From: Opitutia bacterium
GTDB lineage: Bacteria > Verrucomicrobiota > Verrucomicrobiia > Opitutales > Opitutaceae
DNA length: 64,000 bases
Direction of reading: 5' to 3'
NCBI GenBank assembly: GCA_016187945.1
Contig: JACPIT010000009.1
Span: 496,001-560,000, forward strand
Shown: piece by piece, positions 52,926 to 61,351 of the stretch
Layout of the letters: every line of letters starts with the position of its first letter
How positions within the stretch are numbered: the first letter of the stretch is position 1
Notes under the pieces: generated by a model
What the model was told of the DNA's origin: nothing
The model's input: the letters and a program-made list of their open reading frames with translations, nothing else
Database searches by the model: none
Made by a program: the position numbers and the translations under genes

Positions 52926-52958
52926 CAAACAAAAACGCCCTCCGGTCGGGAGGGCGTT
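52926..52958 (-). terminator. Strong intrinsic terminator of the FKBP gene
   Basis: Read on the minus strand: AACGCCCTCCC, a short loop, GGAGGGCGTT, then TTTGTTTGG. The ten-pair GC-rich stem and T run lie 35 bases after the FKBP stop codon. This is the clearest terminator in the window. Confidence 0.85.
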
Positions 52959-52992
52959 CGTGATTTCGGAAAGATTCTCGCGCGAGGGCGGC

Positions 52993-53847
52993 TTACTTCT
53001 TCGCCTCGGGCTGCTCGGTCGGCGCATCGGCGACGCCGAACACTTCGACTTCGAAAATCAGCGTCGCAGCGGGCGGGACGCCGGGCGCGCCGTCGTCGCC
53101 GTAAGCGAGATGCGGCGGCACGTAGAGGCGCCACTTGGAGCCGACCGCCATGTTCTTGAGCGCGAGGATGAGGCCCTCGGGGGCGTTCGTGCCCGACTTC
53201 ACGAGCACGTCGACCGGCTCGGGAATGCCGCCGCCCTGCTGCTGCTGGAGCGTGGACTCGAAAACCTGGCCGTTGGTGAAGGCGCCGATGAGGTGGATCT
53301 TGGCGAGCTGGCCTTCCTTCGCGATCTGGCCCTTGCCTTCCTTCACGACTTCGTAGCGGAGGCCGTTCGAGCCGGGGAGTTCCTTCACGTTCTTGTTTTC
53401 CTTCGCGAGCTTGACGAAGAACTCCGAGGTGTTCGCGCGGTTGGCTTCGCGGATCTTGCCGAGGAGCGTTTGCTGCTTCTTGCCCATCATGGCGCGAATC
53501 TGCTCGTTCATCTGCTTGCCGTCGTAGTCGAGGTTCTTGCCCTGCACGGCTTCGCTCATGCCCTTGGCGATCGCCTCGATGTTGGCCGGCGTGAACTCGA
53601 GTTCCCGCAGGTTGTTCTGCACGGCGAGCAACCAGCCGTAGGTTTCCATCATCTGCGCCTCGGTATACGTGACCGGAGCCGTGCTCGGAGCGGCGGGCTG
53701 CTGCGCCGGGGCCTGCGCAGCGGGTTGCTGCGCGCCGGCGCCGACTTGCGGGAGTTCAAATTTGACCGGGTTCTGCTGCTGCGCAGACGCGGCGACCAGC
53801 AGGCCGAGGGAGGCGATGCCTGCGCTGAGTTTGGAGGTGAATTTCAT
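52993..53847 (-). CDS. FKBP-type peptidyl-prolyl isomerase, exported
   Basis: The 284-residue product starts at the ATG at 53847, with signal peptide MKFTSKLSAGIASLGLLVAA then SAQQ. A Gln/Pro/Ala-rich linker (about 25-58) follows. A helical FKBP N-terminal dimerisation-like domain lies at about 60-150. The C-terminal FKBP fold follows, with FTNGQVFEST, PVDVLVKSG, ALKNMAVGSKWRLYVPPHLA and YGDDGAPGVPPAATLIFEVE. It is similar to periplasmic FkpA/Mip. It helps fold exported or outer-membrane proteins. It ends at a strong terminator and is divergent from the LOG-domain gene. Confidence 0.92.
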   Translation of the reverse strand: MKFTSKLSAGIASLGLLVAASAQQQNPVKFELPQVGAGAQQPAAQAPAQQPAAPSTAPVTYTEAQMMETYGWLLAVQNNLRELEFTPANIEAIAKGMSEAVQGKNLDYDGKQMNEQIRAMMGKKQQTLLGKIREANRANTSEFFVKLAKENKNVKELPGSNGLRYEVVKEGKGQIAKEGQLAKIHLIGAFTNGQVFESTLQQQQGGGIPEPVDVLVKSGTNAPEGLILALKNMAVGSKWRLYVPPHLAYGDDGAPGVPPAATLIFEVEVFGVADAPTEQPEAKK

Positions 53848-54035
53848 TGAGGGATGTGGCCCCCGGTTGGGAACGGCCCGGGGACTTTGCGCCGTGAAAA
53901 GCGAGACGTTGCGGAGCCCGCTCGGAAAAATCAACCCCTTTGGCGGCCATTTTCCCTCGGGCGCCGCCCGACATCGGAACGGTGAATAGCGCGGGCTTGT
54001 CAGGTCGCGACGCCGTCATCACCCTCGCCAATCCC

Positions 54036-55949
54036 ATGAACGAAAACCAATTCTGGCACAGCACCGACGGCCAGATTTTGACGGTGAAGACGAAGAACGG
54101 CGGCGACGCCGTCGGCCTGACGCTTGCGTTCTGGCCGCGGCACCCGGCGGAAATGGAATTCCTGAAGGCGCATCTCGCCGAGCTGCAGTTCACCGAACGC
54201 TCGTCGCTCGCCCGCATCGGCATCGAGATGCTCGCGCAAGGCGCACCCGTCGTCGACGGCCACCGCCTCCTCCTCGAAGTCCAGTCGTCGCTCTACGACC
54301 CCAGTTTTCCGAACACCGCGTATTGGAAAAAACTCCTGCGCCCCGGCGTCCCCGCGGGTCGTCTCTTCTACGCGCCCGCCGCCGCCAAGCTCTCGTCGAC
54401 CGAGATCTGGGACGCTGTGCAGCAAAACGTGCTCAAGCTCCCGCACACGACCTCGATCGACTCGCAGGGCCGCGTCTTTTTCACGCCGCACGCCGTCAGC
54501 TACACGCTCAGCCCGCGCCTGCAGCGCCTGAACTTCGAGCACATCGTCAGCGGCTACGCCGGCCGCAGTTTCATCGACAAGGTCCAGATCCGCCACGACG
54601 CCTCGCCGCTCGCGATTCCGCCGCGCTCGGGCATCCTCACGAGTTGCTCGATGTATCTGAAGGAGCACTTCGTCGTCCTCAACCCCGGCGAGGGCAACTT
54701 CGGCCTCCACACCAGCGCCGTGCTGCTCGATCCGGTAAAAACGTTCGGCACGAACGTCATGTTGGAAATCTACAACAAGGGCGATCAACCCGTCGTGAAC
54801 CCGATGGTGTCCGTCGAAGTCTTCCGCAGCCCGCCGCCCGAGGACGTCGAATTCAAATCGCTCACCAAGCGCCGCACGCGCCTGCTCTCGACGGTTTCCT
54901 CGCTCTACAAGTGCCTCGACGACTTCCCCGCCGTCGACACCGGCGGCGCGAAGCCGAAGACGAAAATCACTGTTCGCGGCCAGAGCGCCACGATGTCGAA
55001 CCGCGCCGTGCTCGTGCGCGCCAACGACGACGACCTCAAGAAGCTCCTCGACGGCGGCCCTTGTCCGCTCGGCGCGCACACCATGATCGAGGCGCTCGAC
55101 AGCGCGCCCGCCGACGCCGACACGCTCGTCGTCGACTACTTCCCCGACCTCCTCGAGCACATGGAGCTCATCACGCGCCTCGGCGACGTGAAACTGAAGC
55201 GCGTCATCTTCCGCCGCGCCTCGCGCACGCACGGCTATTTCCTCTCGAGCAACGCCCACGCCCGCCTCGACACCTTCAACTCCCTCGGCATCCCCGTCTA
55301 CTGGCACGACGAGATGACGAACGACATCTACCTCCACACCTACAAGAAGGACCACGGCTTCTTCGTGCGCGAGGAGATGGCGAAAAAATTCCAGGAGAGC
55401 CCGATCCTCGCGTTCTACGGCTCCGCCGCGCAACTCGACGCCAACGACACCGCGCGCATTTCCTCGCTCGTCGAGAAACTCGGCACCTTCATCGGCCCGA
55501 ACATCGGCGTGCTCACCGGTGGCGGCGGCGGCGTCATGCGCCTCGCCACCGAGACCGCCCGCTCGAAAGGCGCGCTCACCGGCGCATGCTTCCTCGAACT
55601 CGAGGCGCAACCGCCCGAGCTCGGCGTGGATTTCTTCAACACGTTCCAGGAAACCTCGCGGCACTTCCGCCAAAAATGGTTCGAGGTCGCGGATTTTTGC
55701 ATCTTCAACGTCGGCGGCGTCGGCACGCTCGAGGAGATCGGCATCGAGCTCTGCAACCTCAAGCTCGGCATCCGCCCGCGCACGCCCTACGTGTTCTTCG
55801 GCTCCGGTTTCTGGAAAGACCTCGAGAAACAGCTCGCGCTCATGATCCGCGAGAAACGCGCCCCCGCGTGGATGAAAGACTACGTCCTCTTCTCCGAAGA
55901 CCCCGACGAAGTCCTCCGCTTCTACCGCAAGACGCTGCAGGTGCTCTGA
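54036..55949 (+). CDS. Large protein with C-terminal LOG-like Rossmann domain
   Basis: The 637-residue product starts at the ATG at 54036; an in-frame start at 53940 would add 32 residues across the promoter region. The last 180 residues have ILAFYGSAAQL, GVLTGGGGGVMRLATETARS and CIFNVGGVGTLEEIGIELCN, the LOG/Rossmann nucleotide-binding pattern. The usual PGGxGTxxE is VGGVGTLEE here. LOG proteins are often nucleoside-monophosphate phosphoribohydrolases. The first 450 residues match nothing I recognise; they are beta-rich in part and contain a patch that looks like a second Rossmann-like domain (about 320-450). Function unknown. Confidence 0.8.
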   Translation: MNENQFWHSTDGQILTVKTKNGGDAVGLTLAFWPRHPAEMEFLKAHLAELQFTERSSLARIGIEMLAQGAPVVDGHRLLLEVQSSLYDPSFPNTAYWKKLLRPGVPAGRLFYAPAAAKLSSTEIWDAVQQNVLKLPHTTSIDSQGRVFFTPHAVSYTLSPRLQRLNFEHIVSGYAGRSFIDKVQIRHDASPLAIPPRSGILTSCSMYLKEHFVVLNPGEGNFGLHTSAVLLDPVKTFGTNVMLEIYNKGDQPVVNPMVSVEVFRSPPPEDVEFKSLTKRRTRLLSTVSSLYKCLDDFPAVDTGGAKPKTKITVRGQSATMSNRAVLVRANDDDLKKLLDGGPCPLGAHTMIEALDSAPADADTLVVDYFPDLLEHMELITRLGDVKLKRVIFRRASRTHGYFLSSNAHARLDTFNSLGIPVYWHDEMTNDIYLHTYKKDHGFFVREEMAKKFQESPILAFYGSAAQLDANDTARISSLVEKLGTFIGPNIGVLTGGGGGVMRLATETARSKGALTGACFLELEAQPPELGVDFFNTFQETSRHFRQKWFEVADFCIFNVGGVGTLEEIGIELCNLKLGIRPRTPYVFFGSGFWKDLEKQLALMIREKRAPAWMKDYVLFSEDPDEVLRFYRKTLQVL

Positions 55950-55953
55950 GTAG

Positions 55954-55972
55954 CGCCGATCTCCGATCGGCG
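55954..55972. repeat. Perfect short palindrome after the LOG gene
   Basis: CGCCGATC TCC GATCGGCG forms an eight-pair stem with a three-base loop, four bases after the TGA. No T run follows. The remaining gap to 56177 is GC-rich, with TGGAGGGCCGAGC and GGACCTCCA as possible repeat arms; no gene is seen there. Confidence 0.55.
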
Positions 55973-56177
55973 GCGGAAAACTGCGCCGCGAGTCACACGT
56001 CCGAATAGCTGGAGGGCCGAGCCCCCGCGAGCCGCGAACGCGGCTCCGTCTACGCACCCTTCGGCCTCGCCGGGCACGGACCTCCATTTGTCCCTCGATC
56101 CTCGGAAGTCCGACGCGCGATCGCCGGCGGGGCCCCCAAAGCCCGACCGGCTCCTTACGCTGAAAGGCACAGCCGAC

Positions 56178-56855
56178 TCACCGAGTCGTCGATGCCAGAT
56201 CCTTCGCCATCGCGAGCAGCCCATCCATTGTTCTGGCGTCGATCACGCAACCCCAACTCCCGTCCGCTCCGCGCCGGAACGGCAGGCGATCCTTACGCGT
56301 CCCGGGCAGTCGCAACAGCATCACGTCGGCGCCTTGCGGCTCCATCACCGCCGCATCGAGCACATCCGCGCTCGGGAAAGGGCTCATTTGCGCCGCCAAC
56401 ATCACGAACGACGCCACCATTTCGTCCGCCGACTTCCATTGGCCACGCCCCGCGGATGGCAAGTTCGCGTAAAACGCCTCCGCTTTCGCCTGCGCCTGCG
56501 GCTCCGGTTGCACGAGGCCCTTCAGCGCCTCCACATCCGCGCGATCGCAGCACCAGGCGAGCGTCTGGAGCGTCGCCCGTGCGCTCGCCCGGCCTTCGTT
56601 GCGATACTCCTCGATCTTCCGCGCCGCCGCCTCGGCCGGTTTCGCGCGGGAGGTGTGAACCGTCTCGCTCGCCGCTGGCGCGACCCGCGCCGTGGCTGTC
56701 GCCTGCCGCCGGTAAGCCTCGCCACGCAAGCGGTTGTTTTCGCTGCGCAGACGACGGATTTCACCATCCTGTTGTTTCTGGCGATAGGTCAGTCCTCCCG
56801 TCGTGAGCGTTGCCGCCACGACGGCCACACCGACGATCCATTTGAAAATTTTCAT
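56178..56855 (-). CDS. Membrane-anchored protein similar to the tail of the adjacent sigma factor
   Basis: This 225-residue protein has one N-terminal membrane segment (about 7-24), a coiled coil (GEIRRLRSENNRLRGEAYRR), an Ala-rich linker and an extracytoplasmic domain from about residue 92 (TLQTLAWCCDRADVEALKGL, ADEMVASFVMLAAQMSPFPS). The order membrane segment, coil, linker and domain, and parts of the sequence, resemble residues 233-483 of the sigma factor encoded 3 bases upstream. The two genes are surely co-transcribed. It may be a partner or regulator of that sigma factor. No known family is assigned. Confidence 0.75.
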   Translation of the reverse strand: MKIFKWIVGVAVVAATLTTGGLTYRQKQQDGEIRRLRSENNRLRGEAYRRQATATARVAPAASETVHTSRAKPAEAAARKIEEYRNEGRASARATLQTLAWCCDRADVEALKGLVQPEPQAQAKAEAFYANLPSAGRGQWKSADEMVASFVMLAAQMSPFPSADVLDAAVMEPQGADVMLLRLPGTRKDRLPFRRGADGSWGCVIDARTMDGLLAMAKDLASTTR

Positions 56856-56858
56856 GAC

Positions 56859-58310
56859 TCAGGGCGAAGTCGCCGGCGTTTTGTTCAACCGGGCCAGAGT
56901 TTCGCTGTTCAGGATGCCGGGCAGTCCTCGCACGCCGGCTTCGGGCAACACGTATTTCCAACCGGACTCCGTGAGCTGATACTCGTGCGTGTTGCGGTCC
57001 GAGCCCACGCGGCGCGACGCCGCTCGCCCGGGCGCGATCTCCACGACCGTCATGAACCGCTCCATCATTTCCGCCGTCGGCGGCGGCGCCTCGAGACACG
57101 ACGCGGCGAGCAGCATCCCGAAGAGTTTTTCCGGCGTCGGATACTGCGCGCGGACTTCCTCCGGCATCCCGGCGAGCACCGCCTGCGCGGCCTCCCGCGC
57201 CTTCGGGTCGAAGCAGACGATTTTCGCAAATTCGTCCGGGTCGCACACGTCGCCGGCCCAAGCGAAAGTTAGCGCGGCATCGAGCGGAGTCGCGATGCCG
57301 TGATTGCGGTGCCCGCGCGCGGTGACCTCGCCAGCCGCCGCAGCCACCGATTTCGCGGCGCTTCCCGCCGCTGCACCGGTTCGGCTCGCTTGCCGCTGCT
57401 CCATCGCGCGCGCGATTGCCGTCGCGGTCGTCGCGTATTCGCTCGCGACCGCTGCCGTCTCGCTCGCGGGTGCGCCCGCCGCGGTGGCGCGGGTGAGCTT
57501 CGCGTTCTCCGCGCGGAGCGATTCGAGTTCAGGGTCACGATCCCGGGCCACGGAGGTCCACACGACAGTCGTGAGACCCACGGCAACCAGCGCGCTGAGC
57601 GCCGAAGCAGCAACTTTGTTCATAAGAAAAAACGTCACGGCGCTCGCGACCGCTCCCGCTGGCGCGGCCGCCAACGCCGCCGCCGACACGCTCGCGGCCA
57701 CGCCCGCCGGCGCCGCGACCAGCGGCTGATTCGCCAGCAACACGCCCAGCGCCGCCGTCGTCGACGTGACGCCTCGCCGCGCGAGCACGCCGCGCAACTT
57801 GTCGAGCGCGCGCTCCGTGCGCCGCCGCGCGGCGTCCTCGCGCAAGCCGAGCCGCGCGCCCGCGTCGGCGAACGTCAGTCCGGAAAAATGGCGCAGCAAC
57901 ACCAACTCACGGTCGCGCGCGGGCAATTCGTCGAGCGCCGCGTCGAGCACGGGACGCAATTGCTCCCACGGCACCGCGGGTTCGGAATCGGGCGTCGGAT
58001 CGGTCATGGCGGTGAGTTCCCGGCCGAGTTTTTCGCGGCGCATCTCGCCGCGCAGCGCATCGATCGCCGCGTAGCGCGTGCTGCGATGCAACCAGCCGAT
58101 CAGCACGGGATGATCCACCAGCGGCGCCGCCTTGCGGGCGAGATCGCAGAAGACGCGTTGCGTGATTTCCTCGGCGAGATGCGCGCGCCCGTTCGCCCGC
58201 CGCAGCGCCGCCGCGTAAACCACATCGACGTGTCGGCGCACCAATTCGGTGAACGCGCCCTCGTCGCGGCACTGGAGGTAGGAGCGGAGTAGTTCGGCAT
58301 CGTTCGACAT
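56859..58310 (-). CDS. ECF-type sigma factor fused to a membrane segment and an extracytoplasmic domain
   Basis: In this 483-residue protein sigma region 2 is at about 8-95 (ELLRSYLQCRDEGAFTELVR, RAHLAEEITQRVFCDLARKA, WLHRSTRYAAIDALRGE). Region 4 is at about 117-178 (ALDELPARDRELVLLRHFSG, REDAARRRTERALDKLRG). An Ala-rich hydrophobic stretch and a membrane segment (about 233-251) follow, then a coiled coil (LESLRAENAKLT) and an outer domain to the end (PLDAALTFAWAGD, EMMERFMTVVEIAPG). It is a sigma factor tethered to the membrane, apparently without a separate anti-sigma. The next gene encodes a look-alike of its outer part. Confidence 0.85.
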   Translation of the reverse strand: MSNDAELLRSYLQCRDEGAFTELVRRHVDVVYAAALRRANGRAHLAEEITQRVFCDLARKAAPLVDHPVLIGWLHRSTRYAAIDALRGEMRREKLGRELTAMTDPTPDSEPAVPWEQLRPVLDAALDELPARDRELVLLRHFSGLTFADAGARLGLREDAARRRTERALDKLRGVLARRGVTSTTAALGVLLANQPLVAAPAGVAASVSAAALAAAPAGAVASAVTFFLMNKVAASALSALVAVGLTTVVWTSVARDRDPELESLRAENAKLTRATAAGAPASETAAVASEYATTATAIARAMEQRQASRTGAAAGSAAKSVAAAAGEVTARGHRNHGIATPLDAALTFAWAGDVCDPDEFAKIVCFDPKAREAAQAVLAGMPEEVRAQYPTPEKLFGMLLAASCLEAPPPTAEMMERFMTVVEIAPGRAASRRVGSDRNTHEYQLTESGWKYVLPEAGVRGLPGILNSETLARLNKTPATSP

Positions 58311-58444
58311 GCGGCTTCACTCACTAACCGCGCGCCGCCGCGAAAGCGGACAAAATTTCTCTCGCCGCGCGTATCATTTCGCCGCCGCGTCATGCGCATC
58401 CGCGGGCTGGACGTGGCTCGTTGGACGTGTCCATCTGTCCGCCT

Positions 58445-59785
58445 GTGGCTAACGATCGCCTTCCCTCCTCCGTCCTCGTCGTCGGTTCCGGCGGGCGCGA
58501 GCATGCGCTCGTGCGCTCGCTGCTCGCATCGCCCGCGCAGCCGCGCGTGATTTGCGCGCCGGGCAACGCCGGCATCGCGCAGGACGTGACGTGCGTCGCT
58601 GTCGCCGCCGACAACGTCGTGGGCCTCGTCGAACTCGCGCAGCGCGAGCGCGTCGAGTTCGTCGTCGTCGGCCCCGAAGTGCCGCTCTCACTCGGCCTCG
58701 TCGACGCGCTCACGAAGGTCGGCATCCCCGCCTACGGCCCCAAAGCCGACGGCGCGCGCCTCGAAGCGTCGAAGGTTTTCACGAAGCAGATTCTGCTGAA
58801 GTATAAAATCCCGACCGCGCCCGCCGGCATCTTCACCGAAGTCACGCCCGCGCTCGACTTCGTGCGCCGTCGCGGCGCGCCGATCGTCATCAAGGCCGAC
58901 GGCCTCGCCGCCGGCAAAGGCGTCGTCGTCGCGCAAACCCTCGCCGAAGCCGAAGCCGCCGTGCACGACATGCTCGCGGGAAACAAATTCGGCTCCGCCG
59001 GCAGCCAGATTCTCGTCGAGGATTGCATGTTCGGCGACGAGACCTCGCTGCTCGTCGTCGTCTCGGGTCGCGACTACGTCATCCTCCCCGTCTCGCAGGA
59101 CCACAAGCGCGTCGGCGACGGCGACACCGGTCCGAACACCGGCGGCATGGGCACCTACTCGCCCGCCGAGGTCGTCACACCCGAGTTGCTCGCGCGCATC
59201 GACCGCGAGATCGTCCGCCCGTCCGTCGACGCGATCGCGAGCGAAGGCATCGATTTCCGCGGCACGCTCTTCATCGGCATCATGCTCTGCTCGCCGGACT
59301 CTCAGCCCTCAACTCTCAACTCTCAGCCCGGCACGGCGACCGCCGTGCCGAAAGTCCTCGAATACAACACCCGCTTCGGCGACCCCGAGACGCAAGTCGT
59401 GCTCCCGCGTCTGAAAACCGACCTGCTCACGCTGCTCTGGCGCGCCGCCAAGGGTCAGCTCGCCGGCACGCAACTCGAGGTGCGCCCCGAGGCCGCGCTC
59501 TGCGTCGTCGTCGCGGCGAAGGGTTATCCGGAAAAATTTCCCAAAGGCGACGTCATCACGTTCCCCGCGCAGCTCCCGCCCGCCACGACGATCTTCCACG
59601 CCGGCACCGCGAAGAACGCCGCCGGCGAGATCGTCACGAACGGCGGACGCGTTCTCGGCGTGACGGCGCTCGCGCCGACGCTGCGCGAAGCCGCCGACCG
59701 CGCTTACGCGGCGTGCGACGCGATTCAGTGCGCCTCGAAATATTTCCGCCGCGACATCGGCGCGCGCCAGCTCAACCGCCGATGA
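58445..59785 (+). CDS. purD: Phosphoribosylamine-glycine ligase with repeat insertion (GTG start likely)
   Basis: The GTG at 58445 gives 446 residues beginning VANDRLPSSVLVVGSGGREH; GTG 58427 and TTG 58421 are other options. PurD joins phosphoribosylamine and glycine in purine synthesis. Signatures are VGSGGREHALVRSLL, KADGLAAGKGVVVAQTLAEA, EDCMFGDETSLLVV, SQDHKRVGDGDTGPNTGGMG and RFGDPETQVVLPRL. Between GIML and VLEYN, where the family has a short turn, an insertion reads CSPDSQPSTLNSQPGTATAV. Most of it is encoded by the repeat at 59299-59329 that also occurs in rmlB. The stop overlaps the next start (ATGA). Confidence 0.95.
   Translation: MANDRLPSSVLVVGSGGREHALVRSLLASPAQPRVICAPGNAGIAQDVTCVAVAADNVVGLVELAQRERVEFVVVGPEVPLSLGLVDALTKVGIPAYGPKADGARLEASKVFTKQILLKYKIPTAPAGIFTEVTPALDFVRRRGAPIVIKADGLAAGKGVVVAQTLAEAEAAVHDMLAGNKFGSAGSQILVEDCMFGDETSLLVVVSGRDYVILPVSQDHKRVGDGDTGPNTGGMGTYSPAEVVTPELLARIDREIVRPSVDAIASEGIDFRGTLFIGIMLCSPDSQPSTLNSQPGTATAVPKVLEYNTRFGDPETQVVLPRLKTDLLTLLWRAAKGQLAGTQLEVRPEAALCVVVAAKGYPEKFPKGDVITFPAQLPPATTIFHAGTAKNAAGEIVTNGGRVLGVTALAPTLREAADRAYAACDAIQCASKYFRRDIGARQLNRR
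59299..59329. repeat. In-frame repeat insertion inside purD (family A')
   Basis: ACTCTCAGCCCTCAACTCTC then AACTCTCAGCCC; translated DSQPSTLNSQP. Nearly identical to 24320-24352 in rmlB (SQPSALNSQ). Confidence 0.82.
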
Positions 59786-60540
59786 ACTTCCGCCACGCCG
59801 CGCTCCCGGCCCTCTTGCGCCTTCGACAAAATTCGCGCATGCGCGTGCTCGCACTTCTGCTCGCCGTCGTCGCTCCTCTGCCCGCCGTCGCCGCGGACGC
59901 GGCGAGCCCTGCGCCGTCCGCCGCTGCCGCACCCGCCCTCGCGGCGAAAGCCGACGCTTCCGAGCCGTTCGATCTCGGCGAAGGCCTCGGCTACCTGCGC
60001 GCGCACCGCGTCGCCGATGCGTTGCCCGTGCTCGAGCGCGCGATGACCTCGGGCCAGGCGCTCGTGCTCGACCTGCGCTTCGCCACCGCCGCGAAATCCG
60101 ACGCTCCGGCGCTGGCCCTCGCGCTCGCGCAGCGCGCGCCGGCCGCACCGTTGTTCGTCCTCGTTTCGCCGCAAACGCCGGCGATGCTCACGTCCGCGCT
60201 GGCGGGATTGCGTCCGCCGGCGCTCACACTCGGTGTCGACGGCTCGCTGCCCTCCCCAGCCGTCGTCGTCGCCCAACCGGCCGATGTCGACCGCCGCGCC
60301 TACGACGCGCTCGAGAGTGGCATGCCGCTCGGGGCGCTCATCACGGGCAAGATCGAGAAGGAGCGTTTCGACGAGGCCGAACTCGTGAAGGAATTCGAAC
60401 ACGGCAACCCCAACGCCGCTCCGCCCGCCGATCCCGATCCGAGCCAGCCGGCCGCCGAGAAAGCGCCCGTTCTCACCGACCGCGTGCTCCAACGCGCCGT
60501 GCACCTACACCGCGCGCTGCTGGCGTTGAAACGTAACTGA
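59782..60540 (+). CDS. Exported protein of unknown function
   Basis: The 252-residue product starts at the ATG at 59782, which overlaps the purD stop. The ATG at 59839 (MRVLALLLAVVAPLPAVAAD) would give a cleaner signal peptide and is also plausible. The mature part has an Ala/Pro-rich stretch and a fold with GEGLGYLRAHRVADALPVLE, ALVLDLRFATAAKSDAPALA and APLFVLVSPQTPAMLTSALA. The LDLR string recalls an alpha/beta domain. I do not recognise the family. Probably coupled to purD in translation. Confidence 0.72.
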   Translation: MNFRHAALPALLRLRQNSRMRVLALLLAVVAPLPAVAADAASPAPSAAAAPALAAKADASEPFDLGEGLGYLRAHRVADALPVLERAMTSGQALVLDLRFATAAKSDAPALALALAQRAPAAPLFVLVSPQTPAMLTSALAGLRPPALTLGVDGSLPSPAVVVAQPADVDRRAYDALESGMPLGALITGKIEKERFDEAELVKEFEHGNPNAAPPADPDPSQPAAEKAPVLTDRVLQRAVHLHRALLALKRN

Positions 60541-60546
60541 TGCTCG

Positions 60547-60622
60547 TGGCGGCAAGGTGGAACGCGTTGACCTCAACGCGTTCGGGGCATGAGCGCATTG
60601 GGGTCAATGCGCTCCACCCACG
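60547..60622. repeat. REP-like inverted repeat (GTGGAACGCGTTGACCTCAACG type)
   Basis: GCAAGGTGGAACGCGTTGAC and CTCAACGCG form the left hairpin; GCGCATTGGGGTCAATGCGC then TCCACC the right one. It lies in the 209-base gap before the phosphatase gene. Confidence 0.68.
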
Positions 60623-60749
60623 GCACGATCCACGACGCGAGCGCAAACGCGCGACGCACCCCGGCCGGAGCCTTTCGTCCGGTGACGCGGCTCGTCCGCC
60701 CTTTGGCTTGCAGCGAGCCTTTTAGTGCTTACCGCTTGGCGGACTCTTC

Positions 60750-61286
60750 ATGCCCGACTCCGGCCACATCATCGTCGTCTGCACGGCAAACATCTGCCGC
60801 AGCCCCATGGCCGAAGGTTTGCTCGCCCACGCCCTTGCGGCCGAAGATGGGCCGTTGAAAAACCTGAACGTCGTCTCCGCCGGCGTCGCCGCCCGCCCCG
60901 GCGAGCGCGTTTCCGAAAACTCCGTCATCGCGCTGAAAAAAGTCGGCATCGACATCGCCGGCCACCGCGCCCGCCCGCTCACGCAGGACATGCTCAACCG
61001 TGCGCTCGTCGTCCTCTGCATGACCGAGTCGCACCGCAGCCTGATCGAGCTCCAAGCCGCGCCCGTGCCGCCGCGCCTGCATCTATTCCGCGAGTTCGTC
61101 GCCGGCGACGCTCCCCGCGAGATCGCCGACCCGTTCGGCGGTCCGCTGAAACTCTACGAACTCAGCCGCGACGAGATGGTCGAGGCGATCCCGAGCCTCA
61201 TCGGCCACCTGAAAACCCTCGTGCCGCCGCCCGAGCCCCCCACCGCCGCTCCGGCTCCCGCGTCGCCCGCCCCTCCGGCCAAGTAA
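60750..61286 (+). CDS. Low-molecular-weight protein-tyrosine phosphatase family protein
   Basis: In this 178-residue protein the P-loop [13 protein letters not shown] gives Cys11 and Arg17 (C-x5-R), and the general-acid Asp127 lies in [21 protein letters not shown] and [16 protein letters not shown] are typical of the family. Such phosphatases act on phosphotyrosine (for example Wzb with the Wzc kinase) or on phosphoarginine. A Pro/Ala-rich tail (about 157-178) is unusual. No tyrosine kinase is in the window, so the partner is unknown. glyA follows after a family B repeat. Confidence 0.9.
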   Translation: MPDSGHIIVVCTANICRSPMAEGLLAHALAAEDGPLKNLNVVSAGVAARPGERVSENSVIALKKVGIDIAGHRARPLTQDMLNRALVVLCMTESHRSLIELQAAPVPPRLHLFREFVAGDAPREIADPFGGPLKLYELSRDEMVEAIPSLIGHLKTLVPPPEPPTAAPAPASPAPPAK

Positions 61287-61309
61287 GCCACGCCGCTTTC
61301 CCGCAATTT

Positions 61310-61350
61310 TCCGGAAATCCAAAATCGAGAATCCAAAATCGAAAATCATT
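61310..61350. repeat. Tandem family B repeat before glyA
   Basis: Units AATCCAAAATCGAG, AATCCAAAATCGAA and AATCATT occur in a row, directly before the ATG at 61352. A related copy is inserted in queG. The units form the whole leader of glyA, with no Shine-Dalgarno sequence. Confidence 0.75.
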
Positions 61351-61351
61351 C

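Noticed and set aside
56178-56855. Classical anti-sigma factor for the adjacent sigma gene
   Set aside because: The membrane segment is at the very N-terminus, leaving no cytoplasmic sigma-binding domain.
61310-61350. CRISPR-like array suspected from tandem units before glyA
   Set aside because: Units are about 14 bases with no spacers, and there are no cas genes.
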